Positions 1-8,685 of a stretch of 64,000 nt of DNA are shown here, piece after piece. A model generated the notes under the pieces. It saw nothing but the letters and a program-made list of their open reading frames with translations, had not been told where the DNA came from and made no database searches. Positions within the stretch are counted from its first letter, which is position 1. The number at the start of each line of letters is the position of its first letter. Source of the stretch: Methylomonas rapida. Lineage in GTDB: Bacteria; Pseudomonadota; Gammaproteobacteria; Methylococcales; Methylomonadaceae. The translations under genes were made by a program, and so were the position numbers. Location: positions 4,010,001 through 4,074,000 of the forward strand of contig NZ_CP113517.1 in the NCBI RefSeq assembly GCF_024360925.2, given 5' to 3'.

Positions 1-468
1 TCATGACGAGACCTCCGTCGAACCTGCCACCTGTTTGATAGCGGCCCGAATACGCGGATACGTGCCGCAGCGGCAGAGATTGCCGCTCATGGCCTTGTCG
101 ATATCGGCATCCGTGGGCTTTGGCGTATGCTTGAGCAAGGCCGTGGCTGCCATCACCTGTCCCGGCTGGCAATAGCCGCATTGCGGTACATTCACGCTGA
201 GCCAGGCATCCTGTACTTTTTTGCCGATCTCGTCCTGGTCGATGGCCTCTATCGTGACGATTTGCTTGTCGACGACGGCGGAAATGGGCGTCACGCAGGC
301 GCGAATGGCCTCGCCATTGGCATGCACAGTACAAACACCGCAGGCCGAAATGCCGCAACCGAATTTAGTCCCCGTCAGCCCCAAATAATCGCGTAGCGCC
401 CAAAGCAATGGCGTATCGGAGGGGAGATCGATCTGGCGGCGCAAACCGTTGATATTGAGCGTAAACAT
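1..468 (-). CDS. (2Fe-2S) subunit of a molybdenum hydroxylase (xanthine dehydrogenase/isoquinoline oxidoreductase family)
   Basis: A 155-residue electron-transfer subunit with two [2Fe-2S] sites. The plant-ferredoxin-type cluster uses Cys38, Cys43, Cys46 and Cys58; the C-terminal four-helix cluster uses Cys97, Cys100, Cys132 and Cys134. This is the layout of IorA and CoxS-type small subunits. I chose the ATG at 468 because a perfect AGGAGG (476-481) sits 7 nt before it; a longer frame to 507 lacks such a site. The stop overlaps an ATG on the same strand at positions 4-2 (ATGA), so the Mo-binding large subunit very probably begins there and leaves the window. XdhC and MocA genes upstream support a molybdenum cofactor enzyme. 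The substrate cannot be told from this subunit. Confidence 0.9.
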   Translation of the reverse strand: MFTLNINGLRRQIDLPSDTPLLWALRDYLGLTGTKFGCGISACGVCTVHANGEAIRACVTPISAVVDKQIVTIEAIDQDEIGKKVQDAWLSVNVPQCGYCQPGQVMAATALLKHTPKPTDADIDKAMSGNLCRCGTYPRIRAAIKQVAGSTEVSS

Positions 469-576
469 CGGGTATTCCTCCTGCCGGCCGGCAAAAGTCA
501 AAGGCATTTTCAGTCAATGCCTGCAAATTGGTGTTCGAATACTACACGGCCAACAGCAGGCGGTAAAGGCAAGTCT

Positions 577-1365
577 TCAGGGGGTTACCGCGCTCAAGGG
601 CTGTCCATGGCCGCCGCGCCTGATCATGATCATCTCACTGACAATGGACAAGGCAATTTCCTCCGGCAGCTTACCGCCCAAGCCCAGCCCGGCGGGGGCG
701 CGAACCCGAGCCAGACTGTCTTGGGAAAATCCTTCTTGCGCCAGCCGGTTCAAAACCAGTTGCGCCCTTTTACGGCTGGAAACCAGCGCAATATAGACAG
801 CATCGGACTGTAACGCTTGCGTCAGCGCTTCATAATCCCCCTTGTGATGCGTGGCGATGACAACGAAATCGCCGGCTTGCGGCCGTAATTGCCGATAGCG
901 CTGATCGTCGTTGATGACCTGGCAAGCCATGGGGAAACTTTCCATGCACGCTTGCGGATCGTCGACGCTAATGTCAAACCCCAAACGAAAAGCGAATTCA
1001 GCCAGACTCTCGACGATGCGACCATGCCCCATCAACCACAACATGGGCTTGGGCAGCACAGGCTCGACATAAACCCGCATGTGACCGCCGCAGGGCATGC
1101 CGGCACCAAAAATTTCGTCGGTCAAATCGATGTCGATCACCTTCGGCTCCCCTGTCGCAAAACATTCAATGGCGGCTCGAGACACCATGGACTGCGCGCA
1201 ACCACCGCCGATCCAGCCGGCGACGACTTTCCCGGTTTGATCTATCAGCGCCTTAGCCGCCGGTTTGGCCGACGAGGAACCGATGATTTCCACGACGGTA
1301 GCCACGGCATGAGGCCTGCGGTTTTTCTGGAGGCTGAGCTGTAGTTCCAGGATATCCAAGGTCAC
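577..1365 (-). CDS. xdhC: XdhC/CoxF family molybdenum cofactor insertion chaperone
   Basis: This 262-residue protein has the two-part XdhC layout: an N-terminal XdhC/CoxI domain with the GGGCAQ motif, and a C-terminal Rossmann-like domain starting near the LMGHGRI segment. In this family the protein binds molybdenum cofactor, helps its sulphuration and delivers it to xanthine-dehydrogenase-type enzymes. Its start overlaps the stop of the mocA-like gene by 4 nt, and about 110 bp separate it from the iron-sulphur subunit gene downstream. This is a dedicated maturation pair for the neighbouring hydroxylase. The family call is firm; the client enzyme is inferred from position. Confidence 0.88.
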   Translation of the reverse strand: MTLDILELQLSLQKNRRPHAVATVVEIIGSSSAKPAAKALIDQTGKVVAGWIGGGCAQSMVSRAAIECFATGEPKVIDIDLTDEIFGAGMPCGGHMRVYVEPVLPKPMLWLMGHGRIVESLAEFAFRLGFDISVDDPQACMESFPMACQVINDDQRYRQLRPQAGDFVVIATHHKGDYEALTQALQSDAVYIALVSSRKRAQLVLNRLAQEGFSQDSLARVRAPAGLGLGGKLPEEIALSIVSEMIMIRRGGHGQPLSAVTP

Positions 1366-1952
1366 AAGAATCGTTTGCCGTTTCGTTTGTTCAAATCATT
1401 TGGCTGGTCTATGTCCAGCAATATACCCGGATCATCGCATGGCAACAGCCGAAGCTGAGCGCCGTGTGCCTGAATGACCGATTTTGCCCCCACGTCGCCG
1501 GTCAATCCCTGCAACGGCTGGCGCAACGCTCCCGCGAAACCAACCGGATGCCCGCGCTGACCTTGCCAACTAGGCGCTGCGATCGTCGCTCCGGCTCGCA
1601 AGGCATCGGTTACCCTGACGATGGTCGAGGGCTCTATCCAAGGCATGTCGGCCAAAGCCACCACCCAGCCCAACGCATCGGCGGAAGCCTGAACAGCAAA
1701 AGCCAGGCTTGCCCCCATGCCCAACCCGGCATCGTCACAGACGTGCACGCTAGCACCTTCATCGCGCAATCTTTCGGCCAGTACATCGCTTCCCGACCGC
1801 ACCACCGCCAGCACCTGATCCGTGCCGAGCAATAAGTTACGGCAGGCGCGCACCGCTACCGCTTCGCCCTCCGTCAAAGGTTGCAGCAATTTGTCGGCGC
1901 CGAAGCGGGTACTGGCACCGGCGGCCAGCAGAATACCAACGACAAGCGACAT
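1362..1952 (-). CDS. mocA: molybdenum cofactor cytidylyltransferase-like nucleotidyltransferase
   Basis: A 196-residue protein of the MobA/MocA nucleotidyltransferase family. The N-terminus has the nucleotide-binding signature LAAGASTRFG followed by a lysine, and an LADMPW segment corresponds to the metal-binding aspartate region. MocA joins CMP to molybdopterin to give the dinucleotide form used by xanthine-dehydrogenase-type hydroxylases. The ATG at 1952 gives the usual short hydrophobic lead into the nucleotide loop; an ATG three codons upstream is possible. It is translationally coupled to the XdhC gene (4 nt overlap). MocA rather than MobA is preferred because of the hydroxylase context, but CTP specificity cannot be seen directly. 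Confidence 0.8.
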   Translation of the reverse strand: MSLVVGILLAAGASTRFGADKLLQPLTEGEAVAVRACRNLLLGTDQVLAVVRSGSDVLAERLRDEGASVHVCDDAGLGMGASLAFAVQASADALGWVVALADMPWIEPSTIVRVTDALRAGATIAAPSWQGQRGHPVGFAGALRQPLQGLTGDVGAKSVIQAHGAQLRLLPCDDPGILLDIDQPNDLNKRNGKRFL

Positions 1953-2143
1953 TGGTCTCAACCCTCGCCAGCGAGATGACGGACCAAGGTGTTTTGTCTA
2001 ATCATCTGAAGTATCCCGGTTGATTGATAAAATGTCATCCTTGTCCGTGCAAGGCTAACCCAAAGCGCCAGCTCAACCCTATATTTGACATGGCCTGCTA
2101 CAAACTCATGCAGGCTAGTGTAGCGCTTTAGGCACCGAATCGG

Positions 2144-2767
2144 TTAATCGGGATTTTGCGGAGCCTCTGCGGATACAGTATCCTCGAAGGCGCGAATTTT
2201 TTGCAACACTCCCTGCGTCATCGATGAAACCTCATCGCCGTTTACCGCCAAGTCCATCCGATAAACGCCATTGTCGTATTTCCCCACCGCACCCAATTCG
2301 CCCAGCCAGTTAAGCATGACGTCATTTTCCGGAAGCACGTAACCCCTGAGTATTTCAACGCCTTCCAAGCCAGCCATGAGATGGAGCACCGCCATTAACA
2401 CGCGGCCAATACCTCTATGCTGATAACTATCGATGACCGTCACGGCAAATTCGGCAATCGCAGGCTGATCATCCGAGCGGATGAAGCGCGCTATCCCCAC
2501 GCCTGGATGTTCCATCCGCTGATGGACAAGCGCAATCCACGCCACATGCTGGTGTTGGTCGACTTCCGTGAAGTAGCGCAATAAATCATCCGGCAACTTG
2601 GCAATGGGCGAAAAAAATCGCAGATAACGCGATTGCGCCGACAATGCGGACATACCGTCTTGTATCGTCTCCCAATCCGTCGGCCTAACCGGTCTGAAAT
2701 CGATCAACTCGCCATCCGCCAATGGCAGGGTAAAGCCATTGAGGCCGTCAAAATATTTTAGTGCCAT
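2144..2767 (-). CDS. GNAT family N-acetyltransferase
   Basis: This 207-residue protein has a GNAT fold. The acetyl-CoA pyrophosphate-binding signature Q-x-x-G-x-G is at residues 116-121 (QHRGIG), preceded by the beta-strand region EFAVTV. The N-terminal part resembles the acetyltransferase domain of Pat/AcuA-type protein acetyltransferases, which act on charged residues of metabolic enzymes, but no regulatory cNMP or ligase domain is present and the substrate is unknown. It is a lone minus-strand gene, separated by about 190 bp from the Mo-hydroxylase genes and divergent from the DUF882 gene. Confidence 0.75.
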   Translation of the reverse strand: MALKYFDGLNGFTLPLADGELIDFRPVRPTDWETIQDGMSALSAQSRYLRFFSPIAKLPDDLLRYFTEVDQHQHVAWIALVHQRMEHPGVGIARFIRSDDQPAIAEFAVTVIDSYQHRGIGRVLMAVLHLMAGLEGVEILRGYVLPENDVMLNWLGELGAVGKYDNGVYRMDLAVNGDEVSSMTQGVLQKIRAFEDTVSAEAPQNPD

Positions 2768-3097
2768 TTTATGCTCAAACTTTTTGCCATAATGGCAATT
2801 CTAGTGCGTTGCCTGACAAACAGCTATCAACGCCTTTCGCCAATCTTCGCATCGACGTTGCTTGCGTTGCGCCGCATTCGGCACGGCCAACAAAAAACTG
2901 TGAAATCAGCCACTTATTCATTTAGTTTTCAGCCAAACGCGTATCATTACACAGGCGGCTTTCAAAAATCTCGCCACTAAATGCGGGTAAATTCAAATTC
3001 GCTTTGCAATCAAATGCTATAATTAGAAGCTGCCCGTTTGGGCTATAGACTTCGGAATCAATAACTATCCGAATGATGTTGAATTGGGAGATTATGG
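2768..3097. other. divergent intergenic region with extended -10 promoter
   Basis: About 330 bp between the GNAT gene and the DUF882 gene hold no convincing coding frame. A TGC-TATAAT extended -10 element lies at 3015-3023, correctly placed to serve the plus-strand gene at 3098. A Shine-Dalgarno-like GGGAG precedes that start. No clear -35 hexamer is visible, as is common with extended -10 promoters. Nothing else stands out. Confidence 0.5.
3015..3023 (+). promoter_or_regulatory. extended -10 promoter element
   Basis: TGC directly followed by the consensus TATAAT, about 75 bp before the start of the DUF882/YcbK-like gene. The -35 region is weak. Confidence 0.5.
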
Positions 3098-4099
3098 ATG
3101 CTGAGACATAATGTAGAAAATGATAGCCATGTGAAAGACGAGATAGAACGATCTCGACGCAGTTTTTTCAGTCGCTTGGCTGTTGGTGCGGTTTTATCCA
3201 TAGCAATGCCCGGCGTAGTTCATGCTGCAAAAAGCGCGGCCGTAAAAGCCGACAAAAACCATCGGTTGGCAAAGTCCACTCGGAGCGCCGTGCGCCTGCC
3301 GAAACAAAGCGACATCCAGAAAACCAAATTAGCTCGTCAAACAAGTAAAGTTGTGTCAAGCCATAAAGCTGGGAAGCCACAGAAAACGTCGAGCGGAAAA
3401 TCCACCACTCATCACAAGCCGGCCGCTGCCGAACGGGGCCATTTACATACTGCCCACGGGCAACACAATGCCCGGGTGCGTGATGTTTACAACGGCAAAA
3501 ATCACACGACACATGTTGCCGCCAATCACTCCGGCAAAAACATTAACCATGCAGGCAGAACACAATCGGTCATTCAACCCGTTGAAAGAGAACCGATTAT
3601 AGAAACGACTCAACGGCCGATGTTTTTGGCCGACCATGGCCGCCTGCCCAGCCATCGTTCCCTGGCATTTCAAAATCCGCATACCGGCGACAAATTGAGC
3701 CTGACGTATTTTGAAAAAGGCCGTTATTTGACCGATGCATTGGAGGAAATCAACTTTTTGCTCCGCGATTATCGCACAGGTGACGTACATCCGATTGATC
3801 CGGGCCTCCTGGACCAACTGCATGACTTAAAGCAAATGCTGGGCTTAGCCCAACCGTTTGACGTAATCAGCGGCTATCGTTCGCCTTTGACCAATGCACG
3901 CCTCCACGCCGAACACGCGGGTGTCGCCAATAACAGCTTTCACATTCAAGGCCGCGCGGTGGATATTCGTATCGAGCGACTGGATATCCGCCGTATCCAC
4001 AATGCAGCAATAGCCATGCATCGCGGCGGCGTGGGTTATTACCCCAAGTCCAATTTTATCCACCTGGACACCGGAACCTTCAGAACCTGGACGCTATAA
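3098..4099 (+). CDS. Tat-exported DUF882 (YcbK-like, M15-type) cell-wall peptidase homologue with basic linker
   Basis: A 333-residue protein in three parts. Residues ~15-44 form a twin-arginine signal (SRRSFF then a hydrophobic run ending near VVHAA). Residues ~45-160 are a low-complexity linker rich in Lys, His, Ser and Thr. Residues ~195-333 are a DUF882/peptidase M15-like domain, with an SGYRS segment, an H-x-x-G-x-A-V-D zinc-ligand motif and a C-terminal FIHLDTG histidine. Relatives such as E. coli YcbK (MepK) are zinc endopeptidases that cleave peptidoglycan crosslinks. Export folded through Tat fits a metalloprotein. The basic, His-rich linker is much longer than in YcbK and may hold the protein on the wall or bind metal; that is inference. 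Confidence 0.85.
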   Translation: MLRHNVENDSHVKDEIERSRRSFFSRLAVGAVLSIAMPGVVHAAKSAAVKADKNHRLAKSTRSAVRLPKQSDIQKTKLARQTSKVVSSHKAGKPQKTSSGKSTTHHKPAAAERGHLHTAHGQHNARVRDVYNGKNHTTHVAANHSGKNINHAGRTQSVIQPVEREPIIETTQRPMFLADHGRLPSHRSLAFQNPHTGDKLSLTYFEKGRYLTDALEEINFLLRDYRTGDVHPIDPGLLDQLHDLKQMLGLAQPFDVISGYRSPLTNARLHAEHAGVANNSFHIQGRAVDIRIERLDIRRIHNAAIAMHRGGVGYYPKSNFIHLDTGTFRTWTL

Positions 4100-4126
4100 A
4101 GGCTTGCAAGCATCACCAACAAAGGG

Positions 4127-4162
4127 CCCGGATTTTCCCTCAAATCCGGGACCTTCCTGTTT
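4127..4162 (+). terminator. hairpin after the DUF882 gene
   Basis: Perfect 9 bp stem (4127-4135 with 4142-4150) and a 6 nt loop, followed by a pyrimidine-rich stretch. The trailing T-run is poor, so termination efficiency is uncertain. Confidence 0.5.
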
Positions 4163-4257
4163 AACATCATCCGTCAAACCCAACCAAGGCCGCGCGAATG
4201 CCTTTATGCTCCTGTCGAAGACAGCATAAAATTTGCTGATGATATTGGCGTGACCGG

Positions 4258-5811
4258 CTAATATCGTGCCGCTATTTGCTGCAGGCTGAAATCAACCAGC
4301 GCTTGCGCCCGTTCGATGCTGTCTGCCTCGGCATAGCAACGTAGCTCGGGCGCATTACCCGACGGCCGCAGATGCACGATTTCGCCGTTCTCGAACAGCA
4401 AGCGCAAACCATCGGTCGAATCTCGCCGCGCAACCACGCCCAACGCATCCCCCCACAAGCCGCGATAAGCGCCATCGTCGTCTTGCAGTTCGTCCAACAA
4501 TGCTCGACTATTGCTGCCCGGAAAATTCTGCAAGCGATCACTCGCAGTAAAGCGCCTGGGCAAACCCGTCATCAGCTGCGATAGCTTGACACCCTGTTGC
4601 TTGGCCATGACCAACAGAGACAAGGCTGGCAACACCGCATCACGGGTCGGTAACGCCACCAAGGCCCGACCGTTTACCGCCAGGCCTTTACCGGCCAGAA
4701 AACCGCCGTTGGCTTCAAAACCGGCTACGGCCACGCTGCCGCCGGCTTCAGCCTGTTCCATGCCAGCAATCACGTACGGCGAGCCTATCCGCGTGCGCAA
4801 AACCTGCTTGAACAAACCCGAGGCCTCGATGGCCGTATTACAACTGACGGGGGTAACGACCGTCTCGGCGCCCAGGAAACGCGCGCATAGCAAACCGACG
4901 ATGTCGCCGCGCAACCAGTCGCCGGTTTCATCGGCGATCAGCGGCCGGTCGCCGTCGCCGTCGGTCGAAATGATCGCATCGAAGCGATGCTCCCCGGCCC
5001 AGCTTAGGCCTCTTTGTCGATCTTCTTCGCTGACCGCTTCGGTATCAATGGGCACGAAGGTGTCGGTGCGCGCCAGGCCTATGACCTCCGCGCCCAACGC
5101 CTGCAAGATGTCGCGCAGGCAATCGCGGGCCACGCTGGAATGTTCGTAGATGCCGATGCACCAACCGGCCAGCAAATCGGCGGAAAATAGATCGGTATAG
5201 CGTTGTTTATAGTGCTTCAGCGCGGCGGCATTGACGGAGGGCATGACGCCGTCGTCGCGGAAATCGGCCACTTCGACGACGGCTGCGGTCATTGCTGCTT
5301 CATCGGCTTTACTGATTTCTCCTTCGGCCCGGTAAAACTTGATGCCGTTGCGGTCAAAGGGAATATGACTACCTGTCACCATGATCGCAGGCACTCCCTG
5401 CGTCATGGCATAGCATGCCAATGCCGGCGTGGGCAACGCGCCATAAAAATCGACCTCGCAACCGGCCTGCCGGATCGCGGCGGCGCAGGCGCGAACGATA
5501 GCCGGACTCGAAGGCCGCAAATCCATGCCTAACGCGATTCTTTGTCCTGGCTTGGCCAAACCGAGTCCATATATAAATGCAAGCGTGTAGGCAGCACAAA
5601 CCTGATCGGTCATTTGGCTGACCAATCCGCGCGCGCCACTGGTGCCGAATGCAACACCGCTGTCGACCATCATTTGTTGGATACCGATTGTAGTCATGAT
5701 ATTTGTCACGGAGTTCTTAGGCATGGGAAAAATGGCGCAAGTGTAATAGGGCGGCACCAAATCCGCCAATGTAGTCGAAGGCATGGAGTAGAAAAACGCC
5801 GTCCCTGGCAT
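4258..5811 (-). CDS. phosphohexomutase (phosphomannomutase/phosphoglucomutase family)
   Basis: This protein belongs to the alpha-D-phosphohexomutase superfamily. It has the N-terminal FGTSGARG motif, a phosphoserine loop reading TGSHIP-x-x-RNG (most relatives have TASHNP), a metal loop TDGDGDRP and a C-terminal sugar-phosphate loop with RPSGNAPELR. It should interconvert mannose or glucose 1- and 6-phosphates for nucleotide-sugar supply. The start is uncertain. ATG at 5811 has an AGGGGGG 5 nt upstream and gives 517 residues. ATG at 5697 gives 479 residues, the normal family length, but has a poor ribosome site. A still longer frame would overlap the neighbouring PEP-CTERM gene and is rejected. 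Serine in place and an intact metal loop suggest an active enzyme. Confidence 0.82.
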   Translation of the reverse strand: MPGTAFFYSMPSTTLADLVPPYYTCAIFPMPKNSVTNIMTTIGIQQMMVDSGVAFGTSGARGLVSQMTDQVCAAYTLAFIYGLGLAKPGQRIALGMDLRPSSPAIVRACAAAIRQAGCEVDFYGALPTPALACYAMTQGVPAIMVTGSHIPFDRNGIKFYRAEGEISKADEAAMTAAVVEVADFRDDGVMPSVNAAALKHYKQRYTDLFSADLLAGWCIGIYEHSSVARDCLRDILQALGAEVIGLARTDTFVPIDTEAVSEEDRQRGLSWAGEHRFDAIISTDGDGDRPLIADETGDWLRGDIVGLLCARFLGAETVVTPVSCNTAIEASGLFKQVLRTRIGSPYVIAGMEQAEAGGSVAVAGFEANGGFLAGKGLAVNGRALVALPTRDAVLPALSLLVMAKQQGVKLSQLMTGLPRRFTASDRLQNFPGSNSRALLDELQDDDGAYRGLWGDALGVVARRDSTDGLRLLFENGEIVHLRPSGNAPELRCYAEADSIERAQALVDFSLQQIAARY

Positions 5812-5857
5812 GCATACCCCCCTGAGCGCTAGCGCATGGGTTTTTAAGCGATACCGG

Positions 5858-6691
5858 CTAGGCAGCCGAGGCTTTGCGGCCAAAAAATCCAATCATACCC
5901 AGCAAACCACCGCCAAACATCCAGACCGCGGGCGGCAACGGAACTTCCGAGACAGGGGCACCCAATGTGACGCTGCTGTTACTGCGCGCCCATACTTCCG
6001 CATTCAACGAACCTGAAGTTGTATGAATCCCATCGCTGAATATAGCCAAGCTGAACAAGCCACTCTGGCTATACGCGCCATTATAGGTGTCAAGTTCAAA
6101 AACGGAAGATGATGAGCCGAAAGCCCCCCAGCCATTTGAGAAGCTACCCGTAATATTGACACCGGAACTGGCGTAATCAGAAAAATCATTCGTGGCGTCG
6201 CTAACGCCCGAGATTGACCAGGCCAGAGAGATCAAGGCTATGCCTTTGCCATTCATCGTAAAGCTACCCCAATTAGAGACACTGGCGTAGGCGTTGTTAT
6301 TGTCAGGAAGCGACAAGATAGTCTCGGATGTTTCGGAAGCGTCGCTTGCGGCGTTGACTTCGAGAGTTTGACTGCTCCTCAAGCCACTGCTTTGCGCATA
6401 CTGAGTAATGGCATCGGTAAACAAGCTCTTGGTGAAATTAGATGCCTGTCTATAATGAGCTCTTTGATCGTTTGGATCATAAGTGAAAGCTTCCGAATTC
6501 GAATTGCCATTTTGGCCTGACCAGCTAAGAACGGGGTGGTTGTTGCCAGACGACATGTCGAAATATTGAACCGTCAAGCTATCCCAATCGATACTGGCTT
6601 GCGCGGAAGATGAGGCGTTGGCTATTTCCGCGCTTACCGCGAATGCAGTTGTCAAGCTAACGGCGAGAATCCTTTTCGAAAAATGACTCAT
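5858..6691 (-). CDS. exported PEP-CTERM sorting-domain protein
   Basis: A 277-residue secreted protein of unknown function. It starts with a Sec signal peptide (basic residues, then a hydrophobic stretch to about residue 26). It ends with a PEP-CTERM signal: VPLPPAVW, a glycine-rich hydrophobic helix, then FFGRKASAA. In this system the tail is recognised by an exosortase during export, often of proteins that go with exopolysaccharide. The mature part is Ser/Asn/Thr-rich with predicted beta structure and no catalytic motif I recognise. No exosortase gene is in this window. The phosphohexomutase next door could supply sugars, but there is no evidence for a shared operon. Confidence 0.85.
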   Translation of the reverse strand: MSHFSKRILAVSLTTAFAVSAEIANASSSAQASIDWDSLTVQYFDMSSGNNHPVLSWSGQNGNSNSEAFTYDPNDQRAHYRQASNFTKSLFTDAITQYAQSSGLRSSQTLEVNAASDASETSETILSLPDNNNAYASVSNWGSFTMNGKGIALISLAWSISGVSDATNDFSDYASSGVNITGSFSNGWGAFGSSSSVFELDTYNGAYSQSGLFSLAIFSDGIHTTSGSLNAEVWARSNSSVTLGAPVSEVPLPPAVWMFGGGLLGMIGFFGRKASAA

Positions 6692-6894
6692 ATTGATGAT
6701 CTCCAGTGAAAAATACTCGGTTTCCTGTTTCTCCTTTTAAGATTGCGATCCATGTACTGGCTTACCAAGCAAAAAGCCAGATTTTTTAATGCAAATATTG
6801 GGGCAAAAAACGCATTTATTTGCAGCGGGTCACATTATATATTGAGAAGCGTAATACGCATCGGCAAAAAACTGACATTGATTATTCTCAAGTA

Positions 6895-8388
6895 TTATCT
6901 GCGTTTCGCACCGCCCAACAATGACCCCAAAACACCTCGGATGAGTTGTCTGCCGACTTCCTGGCCTATGCTGCGGGCGGCGCTTTTGGCGGCGGATTCC
7001 AATACGCCTTGACGCTTACGACCCCCACCGCCGAGCAAAATATTGGCGATATCAAATCCACCAAATGACGAATTCGATGATCCTCCAGCTTCTGTTGAGC
7101 CGGATGCCGCCTCCTCGGCACGCGCCTTGAGAATTTCGTAAGCCGATTCCCGATCGATCTGTTTCTCGTAATGACCATAAATCAACGACTGTTCGATGCT
7201 TCGTCGACGCTCCTCGTCGCTGACCGGGCCTATGCGCGAACAAGGTGGCTTGATCAGCGCGCGCTCGACCGGTAGCGGCGCGCCTTTTGCATCCAGAAAC
7301 GACACCAACGCTTCACCTACACCCAATTCGGTAATGGCTTGCTCCACATCCAAGCCGGGATTGCTCCTGAAGGTTTCGGCCGCGGCTTTGACGGCTTTTA
7401 GATCGCGCGGGGTGAAGGCGCGCAACGCATGCTGCACCCGGTTGCCCAATTGACCAAGGATTACATCGGGAATATCCAGCGGATTCTGGCTGACGAAATA
7501 AACGCCCACGCCTTTGGATCTGATCAAGCGCACGACTTGCTCGATTTTTTGCAGCAAGGCCGCCGGCGCATCGTTGAACAGCAAGTGCGCTTCATCGAAG
7601 AAAAACACCAGTTTGGGCTTGTCCAAATCGCCGGCTTCCGGCAAGTTTTCGAACAGCTCCGACAGCAGCCACAGCAATAGCGTCGCGTAGACCCTGGGTG
7701 AATTGTACAGCGTGTCGGCCGCCAGGATATTGATCACGCCACGGCCACCATCGGTTTGCAGCAAATCATTGAAATCCAGCGCCGGCTCGCCGAACAAATT
7801 TTCGCCGCCTTCGTGCTCCAGCTGCAGCAAGCCGCGCTGAATGGCGCCGATGCTGGCCGCGGACATGCTGCCGTATTCACTGCGCAGTTCGGAGGCATTA
7901 TCGGCGGCAAACTGCAACAGCGCGCGCAAATCCTTCAAATCCAGCAATAACCAGCCATTGTCGTCGGCGATCTTGAAGGCCGCCGTCAGTACGCCGGCTT
8001 GCGTTTCGTTGAGATTCAACATCCTAGCCAGCAATAACGGCCCCATCTCGGAAATGGTGCTGCGCAAAGGGTGGCCATTTTTGCCGAAAACATCCCAAAA
8101 CAACACCGGCGCAGCGCGGTAGTTAAAATCGGTCAGGCCTAGCTCGGCCGCTCTGGCCTCGACTTTGGCGTTGCCGCCACCCGCCAGGCAAATGCCGGAC
8201 AAATCGCCCTTGACGTCTGCCAGAAACACCGGCACGCCTATATTGGAAAAACTTTCGGCCAGGGTTTGCAGGGTGATGGTTTTCCCGGTGCCGGTAGCGC
8301 CGGCAATCAAACCGTGGCGATTGGCCATCGCCGGCAAGATACTTAATTCCGCAGTGGTCGATTTGGCAATCAATAATGGCTCTGTCAT
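6895..8388 (-). CDS. HerA-like helicase/ATPase domain protein (DUF853 family)
   Basis: A 497-residue P-loop ATPase of the HerA/FtsK-like group. The Walker A motif GATGTGKT is near residue 30 and the Walker B segment is [13 protein letters not shown]. The C-terminal ~70 residues are glycine- and serine-rich. I start it at the ATG at 8388, preceded by AAGGAA; upstream in-frame codons fall in a repeat element and lack a ribosome site. DUF853 proteins are common in bacteria, and their role (DNA translocation or an unknown remodelling function) is not established. It stands alone, with the repeat element upstream. Confidence 0.85.
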   Translation of the reverse strand: MTEPLLIAKSTTAELSILPAMANRHGLIAGATGTGKTITLQTLAESFSNIGVPVFLADVKGDLSGICLAGGGNAKVEARAAELGLTDFNYRAAPVLFWDVFGKNGHPLRSTISEMGPLLLARMLNLNETQAGVLTAAFKIADDNGWLLLDLKDLRALLQFAADNASELRSEYGSMSAASIGAIQRGLLQLEHEGGENLFGEPALDFNDLLQTDGGRGVINILAADTLYNSPRVYATLLLWLLSELFENLPEAGDLDKPKLVFFFDEAHLLFNDAPAALLQKIEQVVRLIRSKGVGVYFVSQNPLDIPDVILGQLGNRVQHALRAFTPRDLKAVKAAAETFRSNPGLDVEQAITELGVGEALVSFLDAKGAPLPVERALIKPPCSRIGPVSDEERRRSIEQSLIYGHYEKQIDRESAYEILKARAEEAASGSTEAGGSSNSSFGGFDIANILLGGGGRKRQGVLESAAKSAARSIGQEVGRQLIRGVLGSLLGGAKRR

Positions 8389-8480
8389 GGCGATTTCCTT
8401 AGGATGCAAACAATGATCGAAAGCAACCATAGCACGGCTGCCCTGGGTTTGACATTTTCTTGCGGCCAGACCGGCGCGAT

Positions 8481-8676
8481 TTATCCTAGAAAAATCATTG
8501 GGTCCACGAAACACGCAAAACCTGTCCTGAGCGGGGCCGAAGAGATCACGAAAAGTTTCAAACAGTTATCACCCCAAAGAGCCGCGCAGAACAGATGAAT
8601 CGACAAGCCTAATAACGCACTGATTTATTTAGTGTATTCCGTGTCCTTATGAACTTGCTGCCGTTTTTTAGGTTTA
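8481..8676 (+). repeat. MITE-like repeat, copy A (with internal 24 nt insertion)
   Basis: First of three related elements in the window. The left end carries TCCTAGAAAAATCATT then GTCCACGAAACAC; the right end carries TTTATTT-x-GTGT ... CCGTG and finishes TTTTTTAGGTTTA, an imperfect inverted repeat of the left end. Compared with copies B and C it has 24 extra bases (8521-8544) between CAAAA and ATCACGAA, resembling the widespread CCTGAGC...CGAAG intergenic repeat. It fills the space between the HerA-like and ATP-grasp-like genes. Confidence 0.75.
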
Positions 8677-8685
8677 TGGCGCTCG

